NCBI GenBank assembly: GCA_964496435.1
Contig: CAZBZP010000003.1
Span: 124,001 to 188,000 of the forward strand
Direction of reading: 5' to 3'
DNA: 64,000 bases
From: Berkiella sp964496435
GTDB lineage: Bacteria > Pseudomonadota > Gammaproteobacteria > Berkiellales > Berkiellaceae
The notes under the pieces are model-generated. The model worked only from the letters and a program-made list of their open reading frames with translations. It was not told the origin of the DNA and did not search any database. This document shows, piece after piece, positions 15,654 through 25,399 of the stretch (positions are counted from its first letter, which is position 1; each line of letters starts with the position of its first letter). The position numbers and the translations under genes were made by a program.

Positions 15654-16526
15654 CTATTTATTTAAAATAGATTGAACGCCTTTACCAATGTCTGCAGGTG
15701 AGCGTACAGTTTTAACGCCGGCTTTTTCTAGCGCTGCAAATTTCTCATCTGCAGTACCCTTGCCACCAGCAATAATTGCGCCAGCATGGCCCATACGTTT
15801 TCCTTTTGGCGCGGTAACACCGGCGATATAGGAAACAACAGGTTTGGTTACATGATCCTTAATAAATTGAGCGGCTTCTTCTTCTGCTGTACCACCAATT
15901 TCACCTACCATCACAATCACTTCTGTTTGTGGGTCTTGTTCAAACAAGGCCAAGGCATCAATAAAATTAGTGCCAGGAATAGGATCGCCACCAATACCAA
16001 TACAGGTACTTTGGCCAAAGCCTAATTCTGTTGTTTGTTTAACAGCTTCATAAGTTAAGGTACCGGAACGTGACACAATACCTACTTTACCGGGCAAGTG
16101 AATATCACCTGGCATAATACCAATTTTACATTGGCCTGGTGTGATGATACCTGGGCAGTTTGGTCCAATCAGTCTGATCCCGGTTGTTTTTAGATAAGCC
16201 ATCACTTCTAGCATATCTAAAGCAGGGATCCCTTCGGTAATACAAACAATCAGTTCAATGCCTGCATCAGCTGCTTCCAAGATGGAATCTTTGCAAAAAG
16301 GTGCAGGAACATAAATCACGCTTGCTGTAGCACCAGTTTGTTTAACGGCATCGTGTACCGTATCAAAAACTGGCAAACCTAAATGCTTTTGGCCGCCTTT
16401 ACCAGGTGTTACACCGCCAACCATTTTGGTTCCATAAGCAATGGCTTGTTCTGAATGGAATGTACCTTGTCTGCCGGTAAAGCCCTGGCAGATTACTTTG
16501 GTGTTTTTATCAACTAATACGCTCAT
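15654..16526 (-). CDS. sucD: Succinyl-CoA synthetase alpha subunit
   Basis: Alpha subunit of the TCA enzyme that makes ATP or GTP from succinyl-CoA. The 290-residue protein begins MSVLVDKNTKVICQGFTGRQG (CoA-binding Rossmann domain). It contains GPNCPGIITPGQCKIGIMPG, and the phospho-histidine is in MGHAGAIIAGGKGTADEK near residue 245. Its start abuts the sucC stop (one-base overlap), ensuring coupled production. Last gene of sdhCDAB-sucABCD. Confidence 0.97.
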   Translation of the reverse strand: MSVLVDKNTKVICQGFTGRQGTFHSEQAIAYGTKMVGGVTPGKGGQKHLGLPVFDTVHDAVKQTGATASVIYVPAPFCKDSILEAADAGIELIVCITEGIPALDMLEVMAYLKTTGIRLIGPNCPGIITPGQCKIGIMPGDIHLPGKVGIVSRSGTLTYEAVKQTTELGFGQSTCIGIGGDPIPGTNFIDALALFEQDPQTEVIVMVGEIGGTAEEEAAQFIKDHVTKPVVSYIAGVTAPKGKRMGHAGAIIAGGKGTADEKFAALEKAGVKTVRSPADIGKGVQSILNK

Positions 16527-17692
16527 TATTTACCCTTAACTTCATTGACGATGCGTTTTGCCGCATCAGTTAAATCGTTCGCAGCGATGATGTTCAGGCC
16601 GCTTTTTTGCAGAATTTCGCTAGCTTCTTTTGCGTGATTGCCTTCCAATCTCACCACAACAGGCACTTTGATGCCCACTTCGCTCACCGCGCCAATAATA
16701 CCTTCAGCGATTAAGTCGCAACGGACAATACCACCAAAAATATTAACTAAAACACCTTTAACTTGCGTATCAGAAAGAATGATCTTAAAGGCTTCTGTTA
16801 CACGTTCTTTGGTTGCACCGCCACCTACGTCTAAGAAGTTTGCAGGTTCACCACCATGCAGCTTGATCAAATCCATGGTTGCCATTGCAAGACCCGCACC
16901 ATTAACCATACAGCCAATGTTGCCATCTAAGGCGATATAGCTTAATTCCCATTCTTTGGCTTTAATTTCTCTATCATCGATTTGAGAATTGTCACGCATA
17001 TCATGGATTTTAGCTTGACGATAAAGCGCGTTATCGTCGATGTTAATTTTGCCATCTAAACAGAGCAAATTACCTTCACCTGTTATGACTAAAGGATTCA
17101 CTTCAAGTAAGCTCATATCGCATTCAACAAACATTTTGCCAAGGCCCATTAAAATGGTGGTCAATTGTTTGATTTGATCTACGTTAAGTCCAAGTTTAAA
17201 TCCGACTTCTCTGCACTGATAAGGCACTACACCAAGCATTGGATCAACAACAATTTTGAGGATTTTCTCAGGTGTTTCAGCGGCAACTTTTTCAATATCA
17301 ACGCCGCCTTCAGTAGAAGCCATTATCACCACACGTTGTGTAGCTCTGTCTAACACAGCACCAACATAAAGTTCTTTTTTGATGTTGCTGACTTCTTCTA
17401 TCAAAATTTCATTTACTGGCTGACCATGAGCATCTGTCTGGTAGGTTACCAAACGAGAATGCAACATGCCTCTGGCGGCTTCAGATAATTCATCTCTACC
17501 AGAAACAATTTTAACGCCACCCGCTTTACCGCGACCACCAGCATGAACCTGTGCTTTCACAACTAATTTTGGACCTTGCAAAGCATTCAGTGCATTCGTT
17601 GCTTCATCAACTGAACGCGCAACGATGTTTTTAGGAACAGGAAGTCCATATTCTGCAAAAATTCTTTTTGCTTGATATTCATGTAAATTCAT
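16526..17692 (-). CDS. sucC: Succinyl-CoA synthetase beta subunit (ADP-forming)
   Basis: 388 residues, the family's standard length. An ATP-grasp domain starts MNLHEYQAKRIFAEYGLPVP with VKAQVHAGGRGKAGGVK. Mg-nucleotide residues lie in LEVNPLVITGEGNLLCLDGK, and the C-terminal CoA-ligase part has GGGATKERVTEAFKIIL and NIFGGIVRCD. It grasps the nucleotide and passes phosphate to succinate with SucD. Seven bp separate it from sucB. Confidence 0.97.
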   Translation of the reverse strand: MNLHEYQAKRIFAEYGLPVPKNIVARSVDEATNALNALQGPKLVVKAQVHAGGRGKAGGVKIVSGRDELSEAARGMLHSRLVTYQTDAHGQPVNEILIEEVSNIKKELYVGAVLDRATQRVVIMASTEGGVDIEKVAAETPEKILKIVVDPMLGVVPYQCREVGFKLGLNVDQIKQLTTILMGLGKMFVECDMSLLEVNPLVITGEGNLLCLDGKINIDDNALYRQAKIHDMRDNSQIDDREIKAKEWELSYIALDGNIGCMVNGAGLAMATMDLIKLHGGEPANFLDVGGGATKERVTEAFKIILSDTQVKGVLVNIFGGIVRCDLIAEGIIGAVSEVGIKVPVVVRLEGNHAKEASEILQKSGLNIIAANDLTDAAKRIVNEVKGK

Positions 17693-17699
17693 TATTGCC

Positions 17700-18893
17700 T
17701 CAAATATCTAATAGTAAACGCGCGGGATCTTCTAATAATTCTTTGATTGTTACTAAGAATCTAACCGATTCAGCACCATCAATTATTCGATGATCATAAG
17801 AGAACGCCAAATACATCATCGGACGGATAACAATTTGGTTATTCTCAACAACAGGTCTTTGCTCAATTTTGTGCATGCCCAAAATACCTGTTTGTGGTGA
17901 ATTGAGAATGGGTGTTGATAAAAGTGAACCAAACACACCACCATTGGAAATGGTGAATGTACCACCGGTGATTTCATCAATGGACAAAGTACCTTCTTTG
18001 GCTTTAACACCTAAGTCAGTAATCGCTTTTTCGATGCCAGCCATATTTAACTTATCAGCATCTCGCACAACTGGCACAACTAAACCACGTGGGGATGAGA
18101 CAGCTATAGCGATATCAAAATAGCCATGATAAACAATGTCTTTTCCATCAATAGAAGCATTGACCACTGGGAAACGTTTGAGCGCTTCAATGGCTGCTTT
18201 CGTGAAAAATGACATAAAGCCAAGTTTAACACCATGCACTTTTTCAAATTGATCTTTATAACGATTACGCAGATCCATAACTGGCTGCATGTTAACTTCA
18301 TTGAATGTTGTTAAGATAGCGGCTGTTTGCTGCGCTTCAATAAGGCGCTCAGCAATACGCGCTCTTAAACGTGTCATTGGAACACGCTTTTCAATACGCT
18401 CGCCACTTAATGCAGGCAATGATGCACTTGCACTGCTGCTAGCTTTTGCAACATCTTGCGGTGTCACGCGACCATCTTTGCCCGTACCAGCAACCTGTGA
18501 AGGTTGAAGATCTTTTTCAGCCATCATTCTGCGCGCAGCAGGACCTGCAGGTGCGTCTCCTTTAGCTGAGCTTGATTGGGGCGCTTCTTGCTTTATCTCT
18601 TGTGCTTTAGCTTGGGGCTTTTCTTCTTTAGCTGCAGCAGGAGCTTGCCCTTCCTTCGCAGGTGTGAAAATAGCAATTACTTCTTCTGCTAATACTGTGT
18701 CACCGGTATTTTTGATAATCTTTTCAATAAAACCAGCTTGAGGTGCAACCACTTCAAGCACTACTTTATCAGTTTCGATATCGACTAAATTTTCATCCTG
18801 CTCAACCCTCTCACCTGGTTTTTTATGCCAAGTAGCAATGGTGGCGTCTTGCACAGACTCCGGTAATACAGGGACTTTAATTTCTATTGTCAT
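17700..18893 (-). CDS. sucB: Dihydrolipoyl succinyltransferase (E2 of 2-oxoglutarate dehydrogenase)
   Basis: E2 core that transfers the succinyl group to CoA. Domains: one lipoyl domain (1-75, lipoylated Lys in ETDKVVLEV), an Ala/Pro/Glu/Lys-rich linker (~78-115), an E3/E1-binding domain (~115-150, PAARRMMAEKDLQPSQV) and a catalytic domain with the HRIIDGAESVRFL active-site motif near the end. At 397 residues it has normal family length. It lies 25 bp after sucA in the operon. Confidence 0.97.
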   Translation of the reverse strand: MTIEIKVPVLPESVQDATIATWHKKPGERVEQDENLVDIETDKVVLEVVAPQAGFIEKIIKNTGDTVLAEEVIAIFTPAKEGQAPAAAKEEKPQAKAQEIKQEAPQSSSAKGDAPAGPAARRMMAEKDLQPSQVAGTGKDGRVTPQDVAKASSSASASLPALSGERIEKRVPMTRLRARIAERLIEAQQTAAILTTFNEVNMQPVMDLRNRYKDQFEKVHGVKLGFMSFFTKAAIEALKRFPVVNASIDGKDIVYHGYFDIAIAVSSPRGLVVPVVRDADKLNMAGIEKAITDLGVKAKEGTLSIDEITGGTFTISNGGVFGSLLSTPILNSPQTGILGMHKIEQRPVVENNQIVIRPMMYLAFSYDHRIIDGAESVRFLVTIKELLEDPARLLLDI

Positions 18894-18918
18894 TCGTTTT
18901 ACCCTTCACTATCTATAA

Positions 18919-21717
18919 TTACTTTAAAGCATCATTCACAAGCGCTTCTTGCTGTTCGACATGTGCTTGATGATATCCCACAGCAGGTGAGGCTGATGCG
19001 GCTCGTCCTGCATAAACAAGTTGTTGTTCGCTTGTTAAGCAAGCTCTAAAGTGATGCTGAGAAGAATACCACGCACCTTGATTTTGAGGTTCTTCTTGGC
19101 ACCAAACAATTGTTTTGGCATTGGGATAAGTTTCTAAAATTGCTTTTAATTCTGGCTCTGGGAAAGGATAAAGCTGTTCAATACGAATAATCGCAATATG
19201 ATTCTTTTTGGTTTCTTGACGCTTAGCCAAAATATCATAATAGACTTTACCACTACACATCACGACTTTAGTGACAGCTTTTGAGTCCAGTTTTTCAGTC
19301 TCAGGAATGATGACCTGGAAAGAGCCTGTTGAGAGCTCACTCACATCATTTGAAGCCGCTTTCAAGCGCAACAAACTCTTTGGAGACATCACAACCAAAG
19401 GTTTACGCAGTTTACGTAGCATTTGTCGTCTTAAAAGATGGAATATTTGTGATGCATTACTTGGCACACACACTTGAATATTATGTTGTGCGCATAATTG
19501 CAGATATCTTTCTAATCTGGCTGAAGAATGTTCTGGACCTTGTCCTTCATAACCATGCGGTAAAAGCATGACTAAATCGCACAAACGCCCCCATTTTTGT
19601 TCACCGGAGCTAATAAATTGATCCATCACAACTTGTGCGCCATTGGCAAAGTCACCAAATTGTGCTTCCCATATGACTAATGCCGTAGGATCCGTTGTAG
19701 CATATCCATATTCAAAACCTAAAACCGCTTCTTCTGATAACAAAGAATCGATAACCGTAAATGGTGGTTGATTAGGCGTAATACGGGTTAAAGGAATGTC
19801 TACTTGACCTGTTTTTTGATCATGCAAAACGGCATGGCGATGGAAGAAAGTACCACGACCACTATCCTGACCAGATAATCTGACCGAATAGCCTTCCTCT
19901 AATAAAGAGGCATAAGCCATTGTTTCAGCAAACCCCCAATCCATGGGTACTTCACCCTTGGCCATGGCATTTCTTTCTTCATATACCTTGGCTACACGTG
20001 GGTGAACATTGAAACCTGGTGTAACAGCCAATAATTTTGCAGCAATACTCTTAACTTTATCTGTGCTTAAGGCTGTCTTGACGGGCTCTCTCCAATCTTT
20101 GGAGAAGTACTGGCTCCAATCATAAACCTGGCTATTATGATTTTCTTTGATTAGGTTCTTTGCAACGCAAACGCCCTTATCTAGGGAATCGCGATTCAAT
20201 TTCACTAATTCAACAGCACGTTCTTTTGCTATCACATTTTCTTTTACAAGCTGATCAGCATAGATTTGGCGTACGGTTGGATGCGCTTTAATTTTGTTGT
20301 ACATCACAGGCTGGGTCGCAAAAGGATCATCAGCTTCGTTATGACCATGACGACGATAACAAACCAAATCAATCACAACATCTTTGTTAAAGCGTTTACG
20401 ATAATCAAGCACGAGTTGTGCAACAAGCACCACCGCTTCTGGATCATCTGCATTGACGTGGAAAATAGGTGCCAAAATAACTTTAGCAACGTCAGTACAA
20501 TAAAGTGTTGAACGCGCATCATGTGGGTTACTGGTGGTAAAGCCCACTTGGTTATTGATCACCACATGAATTGTGCCACCGATACCATAACCACGGGTTT
20601 GTGACATGTTCAAAGTTTCCATTACCACTCCTTGACCTGCAAATGCAGCGTCACCATGGATAGCAATTGGTAAAACTTTGTTAAAATCAGGATCTTTTGA
20701 ACGGCTTTGTCTTGCGCGTACGGAGCCGGCAACAACTGGCGTTACAATTTCTAAGTGAGAAGGATTAAAAGCAAGTGCCAAGTGGGTATTGCCACCGGGT
20801 GTACTAACATCGGATGAGAAACCTTGGTGATATTTCACATCGCCTGATTCAACAGTAGATGAGTGTCTGCCTTCAAATTCATCAAAAAGTTCTCTTGGAT
20901 CTTTACCCAAGACATTGATAAGCATATTGAGTCGACCACGATGTGCCATACCAATTACACATTCGCGTATACCTTCATGACCGCCACGCTGAATTAATTC
21001 ATCAAGCAGGGGAACCAAAGATTCGCCGCCTTCTAATGAAAATCTTTTTGCGCCAGGAAATTTAACACCAAGATATTTTTCTAAACCTTCAGCCGCAGTT
21101 AAACGTTCTAAAATTTGTTCTTTACGTTCTGGGCTAAATTGTGGTGTAGCACGAGATCCTTCAATTCGCTGTTGGATCCAGGCCCTTTCTTCCGTTGAGG
21201 GAATGTGCATGTACTCGGTACCGATGGAACCACAATAGGTATCATTCAAGGCACGATACAAGTCACCAAGCTTCATTTGTTTGGGGCCAACAAAAGTCTC
21301 TACATCGAATGTTGATGACATATCATGTGTAGACAAGCCATGGGTTTCTAAAGTTAATTCCTGTGCATTTTCATCAAGCAGCTCGCGCATCCCTAAGGGA
21401 TCAATTTGCGCATGTAAATGCCCTTGCAAACGATAGGCATTAATTAAGCGCAGCACTTGAATTTGTTTTATCTCATGGTCAACGCTTCCACTTGTTGTCG
21501 CAGCTAAACTTCTATTTGATTTGGCGAGCTCTATGAATTGATTTTTGATTTCGCTATGTAGGACATCTTTGCTTTGATTTTGCGAAGGCAGATTTGAAAA
21601 AAATTGTCTCCAGTCAGCTGGTACCTGCTGCGGATCAATCAGATAAGCTTCATATAAGCCTTCAATATAGGAAGCATTCCCCCCATCCACCATGGAGGAT
21701 CCCCACATTGTATTCAT
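18919..21717 (-). CDS. sucA: 2-oxoglutarate dehydrogenase E1 component
   Basis: Thiamin-diphosphate enzyme that decarboxylates 2-oxoglutarate in the TCA cycle. The ~932 residues match SucA: an N-terminal E2-binding segment (YIEGLYEAYLIDPQQVPADW), CVIGMAHRGRLNMLINVLGK, HGDAAFAGQGVVMETLNMS and CYRRHGHNEADDP around the cofactor, then the transketolase-like C-terminal half (LVIWEAQFGDFANGAQVV). I place the start at ATG 21717, preceded by AGGT; an in-frame GTG at 21732 is an alternative. It is 223 bp after sdhB, so it may have its own promoter in that spacer. Confidence 0.96.
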   Translation of the reverse strand: MNTMWGSSMVDGGNASYIEGLYEAYLIDPQQVPADWRQFFSNLPSQNQSKDVLHSEIKNQFIELAKSNRSLAATTSGSVDHEIKQIQVLRLINAYRLQGHLHAQIDPLGMRELLDENAQELTLETHGLSTHDMSSTFDVETFVGPKQMKLGDLYRALNDTYCGSIGTEYMHIPSTEERAWIQQRIEGSRATPQFSPERKEQILERLTAAEGLEKYLGVKFPGAKRFSLEGGESLVPLLDELIQRGGHEGIRECVIGMAHRGRLNMLINVLGKDPRELFDEFEGRHSSTVESGDVKYHQGFSSDVSTPGGNTHLALAFNPSHLEIVTPVVAGSVRARQSRSKDPDFNKVLPIAIHGDAAFAGQGVVMETLNMSQTRGYGIGGTIHVVINNQVGFTTSNPHDARSTLYCTDVAKVILAPIFHVNADDPEAVVLVAQLVLDYRKRFNKDVVIDLVCYRRHGHNEADDPFATQPVMYNKIKAHPTVRQIYADQLVKENVIAKERAVELVKLNRDSLDKGVCVAKNLIKENHNSQVYDWSQYFSKDWREPVKTALSTDKVKSIAAKLLAVTPGFNVHPRVAKVYEERNAMAKGEVPMDWGFAETMAYASLLEEGYSVRLSGQDSGRGTFFHRHAVLHDQKTGQVDIPLTRITPNQPPFTVIDSLLSEEAVLGFEYGYATTDPTALVIWEAQFGDFANGAQVVMDQFISSGEQKWGRLCDLVMLLPHGYEGQGPEHSSARLERYLQLCAQHNIQVCVPSNASQIFHLLRRQMLRKLRKPLVVMSPKSLLRLKAASNDVSELSTGSFQVIIPETEKLDSKAVTKVVMCSGKVYYDILAKRQETKKNHIAIIRIEQLYPFPEPELKAILETYPNAKTIVWCQEEPQNQGAWYSSQHHFRACLTSEQQLVYAGRAASASPAVGYHQAHVEQQEALVNDALK

Positions 21718-21887
21718 TGTACCTGTCTGCACTTTTTACCCCATTAAAAATAAAAAAGAGAACCGCAAAGTTAGTAAATCAAGCAACTTTGACGATTCAG
21801 GAAATGTTTGGTATCAGCGCAAATTATACAACATTCAGACTAAGCTTGAGTAGATTTAGAAGTCTTACCATGCAAAATAGTCTTGTC

Positions 21888-21907
21888 ATGCCAGCAAAAG
21901 CTGGCAT
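21888..21907. repeat. Short palindrome in the sdhB-sucA spacer
   Basis: ATGCCAGC-AAAA-GCTGGCAT forms a perfect 8-bp stem 33 bp past the sdhB stop. It has the shape of the widespread interspersed repeat TCATxCCxGCxAAAGCxGGxATCC found in many proteobacteria. It could partly terminate sdh transcription or modulate the sdh:suc ratio. Confidence 0.6.
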
Positions 21908-21940
21908 CCAATACTCATATTCAATCATCAAGACAAGGCT

Positions 21941-22642
21941 TTAAGCGTCTTCGTCCAACATCTTAGTCCGTATTGTCGCTATAGCCTGTGTTGGATTAAG
22001 ACTTTTGGGGCATACATCCGCACAATTCATGATACTGCGGCAACGAAATACGCTATAGGCATCATCAAGTTTTTCCAAACGCTCACGAGTATGAGTATCT
22101 CGACTGTCTTGTATAAAACGACTTGCTTGTAGCAAAGCTGCTGGGCCTAAGAATTTGTCTGGATTCCACCAATAAGAAGGGCATGAGCTTGAGCAGCATC
22201 CACACATAATACATTCGTATAACCCATCTAATTTCTCACGTTCTTCAGGCGACTGCAGACGTTCTTTCGTGGGCGGTGGCTCATCATTTTTAAGATAAGG
22301 CTCTGCTTTTTCATATTGCGCATAAAAATTGGTCATATCCACGATAAGATCGCGTATAACCGGCATGCCTGGAAAAGGTTTTAATACAATGGGGCCGCTT
22401 AAAGAATGAATAGGCGTGATACAAGCCAGCCCATTCTTGCCATTGATGTTCATACCATCTGAACCGCAAACACCTTCCCCACAGGAACGGCGAAATGCCA
22501 AGGTCTCATCTTGTTCTGCCTTGATAATCATTAAGGCATCCAGCACCATCACTGCGCCGGTTTTTTCAAGATCAATTTCATATTCTTGCATGCGTGGCTT
22601 TTGATCTTTTTCTGGATCGAAGCGATAAATAGAAAATTTCAT
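21941..22642 (-). CDS. sdhB: Succinate dehydrogenase iron-sulfur subunit
   Basis: 233 residues with all three Fe-S clusters of complex II. The [2Fe-2S] Cys set is in RRSCGEGVCGSDGMNING, and the [4Fe-4S] and [3Fe-4S] ligands are in CIMCGCCSSSCPSYWW and CRSIMNCADVCPKSLNP. It passes electrons from SdhA FAD to ubiquinone. It ends the sdhCDAB part of the operon; 35 bp separate it from sdhA. Confidence 0.97.
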   Translation of the reverse strand: MKFSIYRFDPEKDQKPRMQEYEIDLEKTGAVMVLDALMIIKAEQDETLAFRRSCGEGVCGSDGMNINGKNGLACITPIHSLSGPIVLKPFPGMPVIRDLIVDMTNFYAQYEKAEPYLKNDEPPPTKERLQSPEEREKLDGLYECIMCGCCSSSCPSYWWNPDKFLGPAALLQASRFIQDSRDTHTRERLEKLDDAYSVFRCRSIMNCADVCPKSLNPTQAIATIRTKMLDEDA

Positions 22643-22677
22643 GGCTTATCCCTAGTTAGTTTCAGCAACGCTAAAAG

Positions 22678-24441
22678 TTAGTAAACTCTCTCTTTAAGTT
22701 CAAAGGGCGCGATAGTTAATGGTTTCATGTTCACGCCACGTGTCGACATAGTGTCATCAGGGAAATAAAGTGAGTGCTTTAACCAATTTTGATCATCCCG
22801 CTTGGGATAATCTTCGCGCGAATGTGCACCACGACTTTCTTTTCTGTATAGCGCAGAAACCGCAGATGCAATAGCAACTGCCATCAAATTATCTAATTCA
22901 AGCGCTTCTACCCTGGCGGTATTGAATACTTTGCTTTTATCAGTAAGTGAAGCATGCTTCAAACGTTCACGAAGTGCTTTGAGTTTCTCAACGCCTTCTA
23001 GCATCACTTTCTCTGTTCTAAAAACGCTAAAATCATTTTGCATAGCTTTTTTCAATTCATGTCGGATATCTGCAACACGTTCACCACCGCTTGAGTTATC
23101 CCAACGCTTGAGTCTTTCCAGGGCAAGCTCGATATCATCTTGTTTTACTATTTGTGGTTCGATGCCCTGATTTATATATTCGTTTACATGCAGACCTGCT
23201 GCGCGACCGAATACAACTAAATCAAGCAAGGAATTACCACCTAAACGATTTGAACCATGCACAGAAACGCATGCGCACTCACCAACGGCGTAGAGGCCTT
23301 CAACAATAGTTGTTTGACCTTGGGGATCAACGGAAACAACTTGACCATGCACATTGGTTGGAATACCGCCCATCATGTAATGGCAGGTAGGTACCACAGG
23401 AATAGGATCTTTTATCGGATCAACATTAGCAAAGGTCATGGAGAGTTCTCGAATACCGGGTAAGCGAGATTTGATAACATCAGAGCCTAAATGATCCAGC
23501 TTCAATAAAACATAATCACCTTTTGGACCACAACCTCTACCCTCACGAATTTCAATTGCCATTGAGCGTGAAACAACATCGCGTGATGCCAAGTCTTTGG
23601 CATGGGGTGCATAACGCTCCATAAAGCGTTCACCATTTTTATTCACCAGATAGCCGCCTTCACCGCGACAACCTTCTGTGACTAATACGCCCGCGCCCGC
23701 GATACCCGTTGGGTGAAATTGCCACATTTCCATATCTTGCACAGGATAGCCAGCACGCAGGACCATGCCCACGCCATCCCCTGTGTTAATTAAGGCATTG
23801 GTGGTTGAATGAAAAATTTGTCCAGCACCACCCGTTGCGAGGATGACTGCTTTACTGTTCATGTAAAGCACTTCACCATTTTCAATATTCATCACCGTGA
23901 CACCAGCAATCGCACCGTTATGGGCTTTCACCAAATCAAGGGCATACCATTCACTAAAGACGGTGACTTGTGCTTCAAGATTTTTTTGATACAAGGTATG
24001 CAGGAGTGCATGACCTGTTCTGTCTGCTGCTGCAGCTGTGCGTGAGGCTTGCTCACCACCAAAATTCTTTGACTGACCACCAAAGGGGCGCTGATAAATT
24101 TTACCATTTTCAAATCGTGAAAAAGGCAGGCCCATATGTTCAAGTTCGTAGACAACTTCAGGCCCTACTCGGCACATATATTCAATACAATCTTGATCGC
24201 CAAGATAATCTGAGCCTTTGACAGTATCGAACATATGCCATTGCCAGTTATCTTCATGTTTGTTGCCCAAAGAGACTGTAATACCCCCTTGAGCCGAAAC
24301 CGTATGAGAACGAGTTGGAAATACTTTAGATACCAATGCTACTCTTTTGCCCGTTTTGGCAAGCTCAAGTGAGGCACGCATACCCGCACCACCGGCACCA
24401 ATAATTACTGCATCAAATGTACGCTGCGCAGGAAAAGCCAT
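22678..24441 (-). CDS. sdhA: Succinate dehydrogenase flavoprotein subunit
   Basis: Oxidises succinate to fumarate with covalently bound FAD. 587 residues. The N-terminal FAD motif is VIIGAGGAGMRASLELA, and the flavinylation His lies in TRSHTVSAQGG near residue 45. Active-site segments HPTGIAG and ERYAPHAKDLASRDVVSR are present, with SVHGSNRLGGNSLLDLVVFG towards the middle. A GAGxHSREDYPxRDD motif near the C-terminus is intact (HSREDYPKRDD). Three bp separate it from sdhD. Confidence 0.98.
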   Translation of the reverse strand: MAFPAQRTFDAVIIGAGGAGMRASLELAKTGKRVALVSKVFPTRSHTVSAQGGITVSLGNKHEDNWQWHMFDTVKGSDYLGDQDCIEYMCRVGPEVVYELEHMGLPFSRFENGKIYQRPFGGQSKNFGGEQASRTAAAADRTGHALLHTLYQKNLEAQVTVFSEWYALDLVKAHNGAIAGVTVMNIENGEVLYMNSKAVILATGGAGQIFHSTTNALINTGDGVGMVLRAGYPVQDMEMWQFHPTGIAGAGVLVTEGCRGEGGYLVNKNGERFMERYAPHAKDLASRDVVSRSMAIEIREGRGCGPKGDYVLLKLDHLGSDVIKSRLPGIRELSMTFANVDPIKDPIPVVPTCHYMMGGIPTNVHGQVVSVDPQGQTTIVEGLYAVGECACVSVHGSNRLGGNSLLDLVVFGRAAGLHVNEYINQGIEPQIVKQDDIELALERLKRWDNSSGGERVADIRHELKKAMQNDFSVFRTEKVMLEGVEKLKALRERLKHASLTDKSKVFNTARVEALELDNLMAVAIASAVSALYRKESRGAHSREDYPKRDDQNWLKHSLYFPDDTMSTRGVNMKPLTIAPFELKERVY

Positions 24442-24444
24442 TCG

Positions 24445-24771
24445 CTAATTACCCCACAAAATAAAAATGCCCCAAACGACATAAACAAAAAGCGCCAATA
24501 AAATAAGAGATTGCAAGATATATCTTATTAAGATGGGCTTCACATAATCTGTTAGCACGGTCCACAAGCCAATCCAGGCGTGAGCCGCAATGCATAGCAG
24601 TGCAAACAAAGTGCTTAACTGCATTATTCTGGATGAAAAAAGTGATTGCCATTGTTCATAGGCAAAATCAGGATGCTTAACAATAAAAGCAAATAAGAAA
24701 ATGGTATAGATTGCGAGAAATACTGCCGAGAAACGTTGCACTAACCAATCACGTGATCCACTACCAGCCAT
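24445..24771 (-). CDS. sdhD: Succinate dehydrogenase membrane anchor subunit SdhD
   Basis: Three-helix membrane anchor binding heme b and quinone. The conserved AHAWIGLWTVLTDYVKP segment contains the heme-side His and the quinone-site Asp-Tyr. I set the start at ATG 24771, one base after the sdhC stop (TAAGATG) with GGGGG upstream, giving 108 residues in line with E. coli SdhD (115). An in-frame ATG at 24807 would overlap sdhC by 35 bp and add 12 residues, which is less likely. Confidence 0.92.
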   Translation of the reverse strand: MAGSGSRDWLVQRFSAVFLAIYTIFLFAFIVKHPDFAYEQWQSLFSSRIMQLSTLFALLCIAAHAWIGLWTVLTDYVKPILIRYILQSLILLALFVYVVWGIFILWGN

Positions 24772-24772
24772 C

Positions 24773-25150
24773 TTACCCCCAATTCCAATATGCTGCGATA
24801 AAGACAAGCAAAGAACTTAAGATAACGATTCTTGCGCCCCAACGGCCACTCACAAGAGAATCGCCCAAATGCATATCCATGAGAAGGTGTCTTATGCCAG
24901 CAATCAAATGAAATATAAGGCCAGCAACTAATCCCCATACGAATATTTGTAGCATGGGGGAACGCCAAGCATCTTTTACTTGTGCTAATCCTTCAGGTGA
25001 AGCAAGAGACTTACCTAGTGCACTAAGCAGAAGAGGAATTAGTAAGAAAACTAGAACGCCAGACATCCGATGTAGAATGCTAACAACAGCCATTACAGGC
25101 AAGCGGATTGTTAAAGGATTGATATTAATTGGCCTATTGGTGTTCACCAA
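24773..25150 (-). CDS. sdhC: Succinate dehydrogenase cytochrome b556 subunit
   Basis: 125 residues and three hydrophobic helices. The motif SILHRMSGVLVF (quinone-site Ser and Arg) and the heme-ligand region FHLIAGIRHLLMDMH are both present. It is the first gene of the sdhCDAB-sucABCD operon, and its promoter must lie in the 249-bp region shared with divergent gltA. Confidence 0.95.
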   Translation of the reverse strand: MVNTNRPININPLTIRLPVMAVVSILHRMSGVLVFLLIPLLLSALGKSLASPEGLAQVKDAWRSPMLQIFVWGLVAGLIFHLIAGIRHLLMDMHLGDSLVSGRWGARIVILSSLLVFIAAYWNWG

Positions 25151-25399
25151 CCTAACTCCCTACTCTCTCCATTTAAAAATTATTTTCCTATTGCCTTCGC
25201 TTTAACGCGGCCCTAGGGGGAAAGTACCACATTATAGGCCTGTTGCAATCTTTTTACATCCTACTTCGCAGACTCGCAACTCAGGACAAGCAGCCCCCTT
25301 ATGTTGGAAGTTTTTCTAGCTTATTTAATCCAGTCTTCCAAAAAGTATATACTCTACCTATTATTAGAACCCATTTTGAAACACATCAAAGGAGCTCCC

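Noticed and set aside
21888..21907. Palindrome in the sdhB-sucA spacer as an insertion-sequence end
   Set aside because: A single short stem, no transposase or direct repeats; better viewed as an interspersed repeat or weak terminator.
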